Source: an uncultured Bacteroidia bacterium (lineage in GTDB: Bacteria; Bacteroidota; Bacteroidia; Bacteroidales; UBA932). From it: a DNA stretch of 64,000 nt. Positions 1-7,366 of the stretch are shown piece by piece. The notes beneath the pieces were generated by a model, which was given only the letters and a program-made list of their open reading frames with translations, did not search any database and was not told where the DNA came from. Position 1 is the first letter of the stretch. Every line of letters starts with the position of its first letter. The DNA is taken from NCBI GenBank assembly GCA_902797035.1, contig CADBRH010000035.1:83810-147809 (forward strand), written 5' to 3'. A program made the translations under genes and the position numbers.

Positions 1-251
1 CGCTTGGATTGAAGACCGGCAGGATCGAGGAAGGATGGGACGCCGACATCCAGATCGTGGACACCGACAGCACCTTCTTCCTATCCCCCGGGCCGTTCTT
101 GGCAAACTACATTTATTCAGCCCACAGCGACAGCGTCGTCTCGCTCATCGCGGGAGGAGAGTTCGTGATGAGGGACAGGAAGGTGCCGGGAGAAGAGGAT
201 ATCCTTAGAGCCGGACGTGAAGAGCTTCGTTTAATCGAGAGATACAGATAA
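1..251 (+). CDS. amidohydrolase family protein, C-terminal fragment
   Basis: The reading frame is open at the window edge, so only the last 82 or so residues are seen and the TTG at 9 is an internal Leu codon, not a start. The fragment shows the closing part of a metal-dependent amidohydrolase of the MTA/SAH deaminase or TRZ/ATZ type: a 'LKTGRIEEGWDADIQIVD' turn, which returns to the small beta-sandwich domain, followed by a 'SLIAGGEFVMRDRKV' strand typical of the last strand in this family. The metal-binding and catalytic residues lie upstream, outside the window, so the substrate cannot be assigned. It ends 14 bases before a purine nucleoside phosphorylase gene. That would fit a purine or nucleoside salvage role, which is an inference from context. 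Confidence 0.7.
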   Translation, partial: LGLKTGRIEEGWDADIQIVDTDSTFFLSPGPFLANYIYSAHSDSVVSLIAGGEFVMRDRKVPGEEDILRAGREELRLIERYR

Positions 252-265
252 TTTTATTCATTGAT

Positions 266-1093
266 ATGGATTCAAGAGTCGCGAGAATACATCAGGCCGC
301 CGATTATGTCAAATCGGTCATCGGCGACCGTCAGCCCGTGGTCGGGATTGTGCTTGGTAGCGGGCTGGGAAAACTGGCTGACGCTGTTAAGGACCCGATT
401 GTCATCCCTTATAAGACAATCCCTGGCTTCCCTGTCTCGACCGCGATCGGGCACAAGGGTAATTTCCTGGTTGGCGAGATCGGAGGCAAGCAGGTCATCA
501 TGATGCAAGGGCGCATCCATTACTATGAGGGATACCCGATGGAGCTGGTCACGCTCCCGACCAGAGTGATGAAGGTGCTGGGAATCAAATATCTCTTCGT
601 CTCCAACGCCGCCGGAGGCGTCAATTATGACTACCATGTCGGGGACCTTATGATAATCAAGGATCATATATGCCTGCAACCCAATCCGCTGATCGGACCT
701 AACATGGATGAGTTCGGTCCCCGTTTCCCCGACATGACAAGACCGTACGACCCGGCTCTCATCGCCAAGGCGGAGGAGATAGCCGCGGAAATGGGAGTCA
801 AAGTCCACAAGGGCGTTTACTTCGGAGGGACAGGTCCGACCTACGAGACCCCCGCCGAATACAAGTACATCAGGATCATCGGGGGCGACGTCACAGGAAT
901 GTCCACGATTCCCGAGGTCATCACCGCGCGTCACTCTGACATCCCGGTTTTCGGGATGTCTGTGGTGACCAATGAGGCTCACGATGATTATGCCCCGGAC
1001 TTCAAGAATGACGGCGAGGCCGTTGTGAAGGCGGCCGACGCCGCGGCGGACAGGATGTGCGCTATTTTCGTCAAGCTGATTGAATCACTTTAA
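266..1093 (+). CDS. purine nucleoside phosphorylase
   Basis: A 275-residue protein of the usual length for trimeric PNP-I (inosine/guanosine type), which splits purine (deoxy)nucleosides with phosphate into base and (deoxy)ribose-1-phosphate in the cytoplasm. Visible family motifs are the N-terminal phosphate loop 'VLGSGLGKLAD' (about residues 30-40), 'GRIHYYEGY', 'VSNAAGGVN', the segment 'GPTYETPAEYKYIR' and the base-contacting 'GMSTIPEVITARH' followed by 'SVVTNEA' near residues 235-245. It follows the amidohydrolase gene by 14 bases and precedes a small membrane protein gene by 13, so the three may be co-transcribed. Nothing looks degenerate. The inosine/guanosine versus methylthioadenosine preference is not settled from sequence alone; the MTA-phosphorylase subfamily is the main alternative. 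Confidence 0.93.
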   Translation: MDSRVARIHQAADYVKSVIGDRQPVVGIVLGSGLGKLADAVKDPIVIPYKTIPGFPVSTAIGHKGNFLVGEIGGKQVIMMQGRIHYYEGYPMELVTLPTRVMKVLGIKYLFVSNAAGGVNYDYHVGDLMIIKDHICLQPNPLIGPNMDEFGPRFPDMTRPYDPALIAKAEEIAAEMGVKVHKGVYFGGTGPTYETPAEYKYIRIIGGDVTGMSTIPEVITARHSDIPVFGMSVVTNEAHDDYAPDFKNDGEAVVKAADAAADRMCAIFVKLIESL

Positions 1094-1106
1094 TTTTTTA
1101 CATAAC

Positions 1107-1307
1107 ATGTTTAAGTATATTAATATCATATATTTCGTGTTCGCCATCTTTATCATCGCTTTCGGTGTCACGGTTTTGGTCACAGGCTCTGGCAAGCTAT
1201 GGGCCAATATATGTATCATATTGATTGGTTTGTATTTCCTCTACCGCGGGATAGCCGTCACGGTCAACAACGCCCGCAGACGGGAAAGGGAGAAGTACAA
1301 CTCATAG
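1107..1307 (+). CDS. small membrane protein, unknown function
   Basis: A 66-residue protein starting at the ATG at 1107. An earlier in-frame start would lie inside the preceding gene and is less likely. Residues 5-25 and 29-48 form two hydrophobic segments with a short 'TGSGKLW' turn between them, and the C-terminal tail 'NNARRREREKYNS' is strongly basic and would stay in the cytoplasm. It lies between the PNP and NadE genes, 13 bases after the former and 12 before the latter, so it is probably part of the same transcript. No family is recognised and there is no catalytic motif. A structural or accessory inner-membrane role is all that can be said. Confidence 0.6.
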   Translation: MFKYINIIYFVFAIFIIAFGVTVLVTGSGKLWANICIILIGLYFLYRGIAVTVNNARRREREKYNS

Positions 1308-1319
1308 ACGCGGCCGGAA

Positions 1320-3515
1320 ATGGACTACGGGTTTTTCAGGGTTGCGGCCGCTGTCCCTCGTGTCAAGGTCGCCGATGTCGAGGCCAACAAGACCGCGATA
1401 ATAACCATAATCGACAAGATTGAGGCGGAGAGGGCCTCGCTCGCCGTCTTCCCCGAGCTTTCGGTCACAGGATACACCTGCCTCGACCTGTTCTCACAGG
1501 ATATCCTCTTGAAAAAGGCGGAGGAGGCCGTGAAGATGATTGCCTGGCACACCAGGGGGAAACATGCCGCGGTGGTTGTCGGCGCCCCTGTCCGCTGCCG
1601 CGGGAGGCTGTACAACTGCGCCATCGTGATACGTAACGGGAGCGTCAAAGGGATAGTCCCCAAGATCTACCTGCCCACTTACGCCGAGTTCGACGAGGGG
1701 CGCTGGTTCGCGTCGGGATCAGACTTCCTCTCCCCCACCAATTTCGCTTCGGGCTCCTTTGTGGACGACGGCCGGGATTATTATCGCGACGGCTTCGACT
1801 CGGTCATCAAATACGCCGGAGGGCGTTGCAACATATCCCCTAACCTCCTTTTCACAATAGGGACAGCAACCTTCGGGATCGAGATCTGCGAGGACTTCTG
1901 GGCACCCATCCCCCCGTCCTCCTTCCTCGCCCCTTCGGGAGCGCAGATAATCGTCAACATCTCCGCGTCCAATGAGGTGGTGACCAAACACAAGCAGCGT
2001 GAGGAGCTGATATCCAACCAGTCGGGGCGCACCGTCTCCGGCTATGTCTATTGCTCGGCGGGCTACGGCGAGTCCACGATGGACACCGTTTACGGCGGTT
2101 CCTCCATGATTTGCGAGAACGGCCGTCTCCTCGCCGAGAACGAGCGTTTCCAGATGGATGACTCGGTTATCTACGCCGACATCGACGTCGGCCGCCTTGA
2201 CATCCTCCGCCAGAAGAAGAACTCATTCCGTGGCATGGCCCCGGACGGGACATCCGCCTGTGAATATTCGAATCTATATTCAAACTACGACCTCGGCGCT
2301 CCAGCCCCCACCGACTTCGAGGAAAGGCTCTACCGCCATGTCGAGAGGCACCCCTTCCTTCCGGAAGGCGACCCTGCCCAGGTGGCGGCGGCCTCGAAGG
2401 AGATTCTTTACATACAGTCGACCGGCCTGGCGGCGAGGATGGAGCATATAGGCTGCCAAAGGGCCGTGATCGGCATCTCAGGTGGTCTGGACAGCACCCT
2501 CGCGCTTTTAGTCACGGCTATGGCCTTCGACAGGCTCAAACTTGACAGGAAAGGTATCATCGGAGTGACCATGCCGGGACTCGGGACCACCAAACGCACC
2601 AAATCCAACGCAGTGGACCTTATGGAGGCCCTCGGGGTGACCTCGAGGGAGATCTCCGTCGTGCCGGCCGTGGAACAGCACTTCAAGGACATCGGCCACG
2701 ACCCTACGGTCATGGACTCCACCTACGAGAACGCCCAGGCCAGGGAAAGGACACAGATATTGATGGACATGGCGAACCAGGAGAACGGTCTCGTGATCGG
2801 CACAGGTGACCTCTCGGAGCTTGCCCTCGGCTGGTGCACCTACAACGGGGACCATATGTCCATGTACGGGGTCAACGCCTCAGTGCCAAAGACTCTGATC
2901 AGGCATCTGGTCCGCTGGGCCGCGGAGAACGTGTTCACCGCTCCGGCTCCCAGGGATGGAAGGAAAGCCTCTGAGATACTCATCGACGTGACCGAGACTC
3001 CCATTAGCCCTGAGTTGGTCCCAGCCAACGAGAAAGGTGAGATCAATCAGAAGACGGAGGATCTGATCGGCCCGTACGAGTTGCATGACTTCTTCATCTA
3101 TAATTTCATGCGTTACGGGTATTCCCCGTCAAAGATTTTCTTCCTGGCTTGTCACGCGTTCGGCAATGAGGGGACGGCGGCAAGTACTGCCCCGGACTCT
3201 CGACGCTTCGCGCCCTATCCGGGTAAATGTTCGTCCGGGGCAGTCTTGCCGCAGCCGCATAACGCGCCCTATCCGGGTAAATGTTCGTCCGGGGCAGTTT
3301 TGCCGCCGTCGCGTCCAGGCGAGACTTATGACAAGGGGACGATACTTAAGTGGCTGAAGGTTTTCTACAAGAGGTTCTTCTCCCAGCAGTTCAAACGTTC
3401 CTGTATGCCCGACGGCCCGAAAATCAGTGTCGTGAGTTTCTCTCCAAGAGGGGACTTCCGCATGCCCTCCGACGCCAAGGTCAAGTTATGGATGGATGAG
3501 TTGGAGCGACTATAG
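1320..3515 (+). CDS. nadE: glutamine-dependent NAD(+) synthetase with in-frame insertion
   Basis: A 731-residue fusion of a nitrilase-type glutaminase and an NAD synthetase, making NAD+ from deamido-NAD, ATP and glutamine. The glutaminase triad is visible as Glu46 ('FPELSVTGY'), Lys115 ('PKIYLPTYAEF') and Cys190 ('EICEDFW'). The ammonia-using synthetase half has the ATP pyrophosphatase loop 'GISGGLDS' at 385-392 and the 'GTGDLSELALGW' segment. The C-terminus ends with the expected 'SFSPRGDFRMPSDAK'. Between 'ACHAFGNEG' (about residue 618) and 'ETYDKGTILKWLKVF' (about 670) lie roughly 50 extra residues, rich in Pro, Gly and Ser, encoded by a repeated palindromic DNA block (annotated separately). 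Family members normally run straight from one flank to the other. The frame stays open, so the enzyme is probably still made with a surface loop. The 3' end overlaps the convergent DUF4252 gene by 6 bases. Confidence 0.95.
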   Translation: MDYGFFRVAAAVPRVKVADVEANKTAIITIIDKIEAERASLAVFPELSVTGYTCLDLFSQDILLKKAEEAVKMIAWHTRGKHAAVVVGAPVRCRGRLYNCAIVIRNGSVKGIVPKIYLPTYAEFDEGRWFASGSDFLSPTNFASGSFVDDGRDYYRDGFDSVIKYAGGRCNISPNLLFTIGTATFGIEICEDFWAPIPPSSFLAPSGAQIIVNISASNEVVTKHKQREELISNQSGRTVSGYVYCSAGYGESTMDTVYGGSSMICENGRLLAENERFQMDDSVIYADIDVGRLDILRQKKNSFRGMAPDGTSACEYSNLYSNYDLGAPAPTDFEERLYRHVERHPFLPEGDPAQVAAASKEILYIQSTGLAARMEHIGCQRAVIGISGGLDSTLALLVTAMAFDRLKLDRKGIIGVTMPGLGTTKRTKSNAVDLMEALGVTSREISVVPAVEQHFKDIGHDPTVMDSTYENAQARERTQILMDMANQENGLVIGTGDLSELALGWCTYNGDHMSMYGVNASVPKTLIRHLVRWAAENVFTAPAPRDGRKASEILIDVTETPISPELVPANEKGEINQKTEDLIGPYELHDFFIYNFMRYGYSPSKIFFLACHAFGNEGTAASTAPDSRRFAPYPGKCSSGAVLPQPHNAPYPGKCSSGAVLPPSRPGETYDKGTILKWLKVFYKRFFSQQFKRSCMPDGPKISVVSFSPRGDFRMPSDAKVKLWMDELERL
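3175..3309. repeat. in-frame palindromic repeat block inside nadE
   Basis: The block contains two direct copies of a 44-base unit (3209-3252 and 3263-3306) that differ at one base and start 54 bases apart. The left edge (3175-3196, CGGCGGCAAGTACTGCCCCG and on) is the reverse complement, apart from a one-base indel and one substitution, of the right edge (about 3289-3309), and the end of copy 1 also matches it. The element is therefore bounded by inverted repeats and could fold as a long hairpin in DNA or mRNA. Both copies translate in the same frame to 'APYPGKCSSGAVLP'. No other copy was noticed in the window. The arrangement recalls the palindromic elements that insert in frame into Rickettsia genes; that comparison is an analogy, not a homology claim. 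Confidence 0.85.
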
Positions 3516-4058
3516 CTGTTTACTCAGCCGGCGGACCACTCGTTCGACATCGCTTGCCAAGACTGTACCTTTGATGCAGACCACCGACTGGCCGTACATT
3601 ATGATGATAAGGTCAGAAACATGTTCACCATCATCGGATACTTGACCGAACGTCTCATCGAACACTTGCCCACCTGTCTTATTGCTAAGGATTAGATTAT
3701 CCTTGATAATAGACTTATTTACAGCTGTTTCTATTTCTTCACGAAGGCCCGGTTCAGCTTCGCTGTACTCGAGTATGTAAACTGTGTTCACCCGCCTGAA
3801 AGCCTTTGCTACCTTTCTCGTCCACTCATTTCCTGCCCTCCCTACCGTCTTGCCCATGGTCATCGCCAGTTTCCCCAACTTCATCAGAGACACGTTTCCG
3901 CGTCCTTCATATTGTTCCATCAAGGAGACAATGCTATCGAAGCATTCCTGATGACTTGAACTGACGACAATAGCGATGTCCGCTTCCTGGCCAGCCACGG
4001 GGATGACCGACACAAACAAAAGCGCGAGCAGCGGCGGCAATGACTTCCAGTTAACCAT
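3510..4058 (-). CDS. DUF4252 family secreted protein
   Basis: A 182-residue protein. The ATG at 4058 gives a clean signal peptide ('MVNWKSLPPLLALLFVSVIPVAGQ'-like), whereas a longer frame to 4106 would add 16 polar residues overlapping the previous gene. The body has the DUF4252 pattern: an early 'LMEQYEGRGNVSLMKLGKLAM' segment, a central 'VNTVYILEYSE' strand and a C-terminal 'DLIIIMYGQSVVCIKGTVLASDVERVV' motif. It is the last gene of a five-gene minus-strand operon with an ECF sigma factor and probable anti-sigma factor. DUF4252 proteins are common in Bacteroidetes and have no proven function. A periplasmic or outer-surface stress role is inferred from the sigma-factor context only. Confidence 0.8.
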   Translation of the reverse strand: MVNWKSLPPLLALLFVSVIPVAGQEADIAIVVSSSHQECFDSIVSLMEQYEGRGNVSLMKLGKLAMTMGKTVGRAGNEWTRKVAKAFRRVNTVYILEYSEAEPGLREEIETAVNKSIIKDNLILSNKTGGQVFDETFGQVSDDGEHVSDLIIIMYGQSVVCIKGTVLASDVERVVRRLSKQL

Positions 4059-4086
4059 TATTGAATAAGAATCACTAATATAATGA

Positions 4087-4578
4087 TTATCTCGTCTCTT
4101 TGGCAACGGTCACAATAGCATTCTCCACATCCTCGCGTCTCATCAGGCCGTCAATGCTGATGAAGACGGTCTCATCTCCATGGAACGCGGTAAGGATCAA
4201 GCCCTTGAGGAAATCATTATCCCCTATGGAGAAGATATTGACTTTCTCTCCCTTGCTCTTGACTTCCAGCAGAGTCTCGAACTTCTTGCTTCCGACAACC
4301 TTGCTGACATCGTGGAATATCTTGTCGGCAAGATCCTTGTCTTCGGTCTGCAACATATAGAAGCCAGTCATGGACTTTATCATGGGCGCGAGATCCACTC
4401 CGGTCTCATCAATGCTGATCTCAGGCAATTTGCCGATCATCTTGAACATCGCGGGAGAGATATAGACAGCAGTGACTCTCTCATCGTCAGAGTACTTTTG
4501 GTACAACCCCTTATAGTCCTGGGCCTTCAGGGCCAAGGTTGCCATAAAAGCGAGCGTGATAACAATTATCTTTTTCAT
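4087..4578 (-). CDS. DUF4252 family secreted protein
   Basis: A 163-residue protein with the signal peptide 'MKKIIVITLAFMATLALKAQ' and a mature chain beginning 'DYKGLYQKYSDDERVTAVYIS', the classic DUF4252 opening of a short helix followed by a strand that ends in a hydrophobic 'MFKMIGKLPEI'. The C-terminal 'DETVFISIDGLMRREDVENAIVTVAKE' corresponds to the conserved end of the domain ('..I.G.m..edi..l'). It lies 28 bases upstream of the next DUF4252 gene and 18 bases downstream of the small anti-sigma-like gene. It is more canonical than its two paralogues in this operon. Function is unknown; the likely location is the periplasm. Confidence 0.82.
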   Translation of the reverse strand: MKKIIVITLAFMATLALKAQDYKGLYQKYSDDERVTAVYISPAMFKMIGKLPEISIDETGVDLAPMIKSMTGFYMLQTEDKDLADKIFHDVSKVVGSKKFETLLEVKSKGEKVNIFSIGDNDFLKGLILTAFHGDETVFISIDGLMRREDVENAIVTVAKETR

Positions 4579-4596
4579 CGTTTATCCTTTTTATTA

Positions 4597-4974
4597 CTAA
4601 TATTCATCATTGACAGCGCGAAACACTTCGGTCGGTTTCCGGAGGATATCCCTGCTTTTCCCGACGGATTTCACGCTTACTTCCACACTGTCTGAAAATC
4701 CCATCAAAGTTTTCTCTAGCATCGCGTAAGCGAGTGCCGGATCATCGAAAGTGTCCTCAAGGGGTTTGTCACGATTAAGCCAAGCGAAACCGATGCCACT
4801 GATAATAAGAAGTGACGCGGCGATGCCGACAACACGTCCGGTTAACTTGTGGGACCAAATCCCCTTCGACCGGAGATTGGACTCTAGATCCACTGGAACT
4901 GGAATGCTCTCATCCAGTGATATCCTCTCCAGATCTTCCAAGCTTAGTTTCTCTATTTCATCTATTGTCTTCAT
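4597..4974 (-). CDS. small single-pass membrane protein, candidate anti-sigma factor
   Basis: A 125-residue protein with a polar, acidic N-terminal part (residues 1-45, cytoplasmic by prediction), one membrane segment at about 48-65 ('VVGIAASLLIISGIGFAWL') and a C-terminal part of about 60 residues outside. Its start overlaps the 3' end of the ECF sigma factor gene by 17 bases, so translation is probably coupled. Position, size and topology fit an anti-sigma factor of the membrane-tethered type, but no zinc-binding anti-sigma motif (HxxxCxxC) is present, so the assignment rests mainly on context. Similar small proteins sit next to DUF4252/ECF operons in Bacteroides. Confidence 0.6.
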   Translation of the reverse strand: MKTIDEIEKLSLEDLERISLDESIPVPVDLESNLRSKGIWSHKLTGRVVGIAASLLIISGIGFAWLNRDKPLEDTFDDPALAYAMLEKTLMGFSDSVEVSVKSVGKSRDILRKPTEVFRAVNDEY

Positions 4975-5470
4975 ATTCCATCATCCTTCTCAAATTCTTC
5001 CGGGCGTTGCTTAACTTAACCCTGACATTGACCTCGGACAGTCCTGTCCTACTGGCGATATCACTAAATGGGAGATTCTCGAACACTCTCATTTCCAGGA
5101 CTTTCTTTTGCATTGAAGGAAGCCTTGCCATGCAGGCCCTAATGTTACCGATGTTCTCCTTGCCGAAAATGAAACGGTCGAGATCAGCCTCCGGATCAGG
5201 GAGAGCAGTGAATATCTCTTGAGTGGGAATCACTGTCTTTGAACACGAGCGGCTCCTTATCCTGTCCAGGCAAATATTCCTGATAGAGGTTATGCCGAAT
5301 GCCGCCGGATTCTTTATGCCGCCAAGACAAGAGCGGAGTTTCCATAACCTGGTGAACAAATCCTGCACGGCATCTTCGGCGTCCTCCCGGGATTCAAGGA
5401 TATAGTAAGCCACCCGGTAGAACCTTCCCGCCAGCGGCAACCATAATCCATTGAATTCTTCAGCACTCAC
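4958..5470 (-). CDS. RNA polymerase ECF sigma factor
   Basis: A 170-residue group IV (ECF) sigma factor. Region 2 is seen at about residues 10-75: 'FYRVAYYILESREDAEDAVQDLFTRLWK' holds the core-binding helix and is followed by 'NPAAFGITSIRNICLDRIRS'. Region 4 is at 115-165 with 'LPSMQKKVLEMRVFENLPFSDIASRTGLSEVNVRVKLSNARKNLR', a complete helix-turn-helix. It is the second gene of the operon, 12 bases after the first DUF4252 gene, and overlaps the small membrane protein that probably restrains it. The expected target set includes its own operon, which is an inference. There is no C-terminal extension. Confidence 0.92.
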   Translation of the reverse strand: MSAEEFNGLWLPLAGRFYRVAYYILESREDAEDAVQDLFTRLWKLRSCLGGIKNPAAFGITSIRNICLDRIRSRSCSKTVIPTQEIFTALPDPEADLDRFIFGKENIGNIRACMARLPSMQKKVLEMRVFENLPFSDIASRTGLSEVNVRVKLSNARKNLRRMMEYEDNR

Positions 5471-5482
5471 GACAATCGCTCG

Positions 5483-5980
5483 CTAATCCATAATCCTGTT
5501 CACGTCCTTCATTCGGACAGTGCCTCTGATACAGATGAGTGTACCGTCTCCGGGAACATTAAGAATAAGGTCCGTCAATTCATCGCCGTTCTCCGATGGT
5601 TCTCCGTAGATCCGCATTATCTCCCCGGAATCCTTCGCTTCCATGAGCAGCGATTCCTTATCCAACAGTCTGTCCAGTTTTGATACAAAACGATCCCGTA
5701 CATCCGAAGGACAATCTTCATAATTGGCGATAGTGATCCTCTTTATGTTTCTCACTGCCTTCAATAAGGCCACGGTGTCATCGTCCAAATCGTGCCGGAT
5801 AGCGGCCTTGATGACAGCCAGTCCCAATCCACCAATACTAATTACCTGAAAATCAGGATGCGTGGAGTACTCACTGACAAGTTGGTTAACGCGTCTGATA
5901 CTCCCTTGATCCGAACTGACAGCGAAAGACGCCGAGCAAAACGACAAAGCAATGGTTAATGTGATTATGATTTTTTTCAT
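5483..5980 (-). CDS. DUF4252 family secreted protein (first gene of sigma operon)
   Basis: A 165-residue protein from the ATG at 5980, chosen because it gives the signal peptide 'MKKIIITLTIALSFCSASFA'. A longer frame to 6013 would add unlikely residues that run into an inverted repeat. The mature part has DUF4252 features: 'LVSEYSTHPDFQVISIGGLGLAVIK', a central 'IKRITIANYEDCP' strand, and 'LTDLILNVPGDGTLICIRGTVRMKDVNRIM' at the end. It leads the operon and sits 12 bases before the sigma factor gene. Between this gene and the CoA-transferase gene lie a perfect 17-base inverted repeat and a good -7 box (separate entry). Function is unknown. Confidence 0.8.
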   Translation of the reverse strand: MKKIIITLTIALSFCSASFAVSSDQGSIRRVNQLVSEYSTHPDFQVISIGGLGLAVIKAAIRHDLDDDTVALLKAVRNIKRITIANYEDCPSDVRDRFVSKLDRLLDKESLLMEAKDSGEIMRIYGEPSENGDELTDLILNVPGDGTLICIRGTVRMKDVNRIMD

Positions 5981-5992
5981 CTTAACAAAATT

Positions 5993-6043
5993 AACATTTT
6001 TCCGGCATGCCAATCATAAAGACGGACATGCCGGAAAAATGTT
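5993..6043. promoter_or_regulatory. perfect 17-bp inverted repeat upstream of the DUF4252/ECF operon
   Basis: Arms AACATTTTTCCGGCATG (5993-6009) and its exact reverse complement (6027-6043) flank a 17-base loop. It lies between the end of the CoA-transferase gene and the start of the DUF4252/sigma operon, both read leftwards, so it may end the upstream transcript, although no clear U-run follows. On the minus strand it abuts TAATTTTG (5984-5991), which matches the Bacteroidetes -7 consensus TAnnTTTG and lies only 3-4 bases before the ATG at 5980. The repeat could therefore also act as an operator over this promoter. Which role applies cannot be decided from sequence. Confidence 0.6.
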
Positions 6044-6064
6044 ACGATAAACCATGAAAAAAAA

Positions 6065-7366
6065 TCATGGAATCAAAGAGAGCCTGTGATAGACGAGGCC
6101 GAAGCGACGTGAGGCCTCGCGGTCCAGAGCCTCGCGGTCGTCTGGATGCGCTATTGAGATCAAGGCCTTCGCCCTCTCCGCCAGATTCTTGTTACGGAGA
6201 TACACGCAACCATATTCTGTGACAACATACTGTGTCTGAAAACGGGTTGTGACAACCCCGGCTCCGGGAGCGAGAGTGGGAACTATCTTCGCGCGGCCTT
6301 TGGCCGTGCGGGAGGGCATAGCTATGAAGGTCTTCCCTCCCTCGGAGAGCGAGGCGCCGTACATGAAATCGTGTTGGCCGCCAACGGACGAGAATATCAT
6401 CTCGCCTATGCTGTCGGCGCAAATCTGCCCTGTGAGATCCACCTCGATAGCGGAGTTTATGGCCACGGCGTTGGGATTCATCCTGATCAGTGACGGGTCG
6501 TTTGTAACACCAACATCATAGAACACGCAATCCTTGTTGTGATCTATGAACTCGTACATTTCCTTGGAGCCGAGGGCCAGCGATGCCACGCTGCGGCCAG
6601 GCTCGTATTTCTTTCTTGAATTATCTATCACCCCGGCCCGCATCAGGCGGAAGACACCGTCGGTCATAGCCTCGGTATGGAGTCCTAGATGGCGATGTTC
6701 CATCAGGCCGTTCAATGTGGCGTTGGGAATGCCACCGACGCCGATCTGGAGAGTCGCTCCATCAGGAATCTCGGCGGCGATATGGGCCCCGATGGCGGCC
6801 TCTATCTCTGTCGGCGGACCGAATCTCATGTCCACGGGAGGGTCATCGCACTCGATGGCGGCCGTGATGTCCGAGACGTGGATCATCGCCGTGCCGTAAA
6901 GATAAGGGATACTCTTGTTGACCTGAGCGATCACCACACGGGCGCTCTCGACAGCCGGCTGGGCGAGATCAGCGGAGATGTTGTAACTGCACCAACCGTT
7001 CTCGTCCGGAAGGGAGCAGTTTATGCAGGCCACGTCAATCGGGATCTCGCGCCTCCTGATCAAGGCCGGGAGGTCGCTCAGGAAGCCGGGGATGAGGCTC
7101 CCGAAGCCCTGGGCGACATACTGCCTCTGGTCAGCGCATAAAAACAGGCTGTTGACCACGAACGAGTCCCTGTACTCAGGCTTGCAGAACGGGGCGGGCC
7201 CTTTGGTCACATTGAAGCCAGAGACTATCTTCACGTCCCTGAGCTCGGAATAACGCCTCGCCAGGGCTTCCTGGATTATGACAGGGACCGAGGTGCTTCC
7301 CTGAAAGAACACCCAGTCGCCCGAACGTACCAGGCTCACCGCCTCATCAGCTGACACATACTTCAT
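6065..7366 (-). CDS. acetyl-CoA hydrolase/CoA-transferase family protein
   Basis: A 433-residue member of the Cat1/AbfT family, which moves CoA between an acyl-CoA and a free acid (usually acetate), or hydrolyses acetyl-CoA. The N-terminal 'MKYVSADEAVSLVRSGDWVFFQG' and the central 'IQVGVGGIPNATLNGLMEHRHLGLHTEAMTDG' are characteristic; Glu232 in 'HTEAMTDG' aligns with the catalytic Glu238 of 4-hydroxybutyrate CoA-transferase. Later 'INSAIEVDLTGQICADSIG' and 'SSVGGQHDFMYGAS' form the CoA-binding half. It overlaps the preceding aminotransferase gene by 4 bases (ATGA) and is the last gene of the iorA-iorB-aminotransferase operon. That points to release of the acid from the acyl-CoA made by IorAB, with acetate or succinate as CoA acceptor. 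The exact substrate is inferred. Confidence 0.85.
   Translation of the reverse strand: MKYVSADEAVSLVRSGDWVFFQGSTSVPVIIQEALARRYSELRDVKIVSGFNVTKGPAPFCKPEYRDSFVVNSLFLCADQRQYVAQGFGSLIPGFLSDLPALIRRREIPIDVACINCSLPDENGWCSYNISADLAQPAVESARVVIAQVNKSIPYLYGTAMIHVSDITAAIECDDPPVDMRFGPPTEIEAAIGAHIAAEIPDGATLQIGVGGIPNATLNGLMEHRHLGLHTEAMTDGVFRLMRAGVIDNSRKKYEPGRSVASLALGSKEMYEFIDHNKDCVFYDVGVTNDPSLIRMNPNAVAINSAIEVDLTGQICADSIGEMIFSSVGGQHDFMYGASLSEGGKTFIAMPSRTAKGRAKIVPTLAPGAGVVTTRFQTQYVVTEYGCVYLRNKNLAERAKALISIAHPDDREALDREASRRFGLVYHRLSLIP

Noticed and set aside
272-982. Long antisense open frame opposite the purine nucleoside phosphorylase gene
   Set aside because: It is the complementary shadow of a well-conserved gene in GC-rich DNA; its protein has low complexity (many Val, Asp, His) and no family match.
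3175-3309. CRISPR-like array
   Set aside because: Only two copies, palindromic, with a short 10-base spacer and inside a coding frame; no cas genes.
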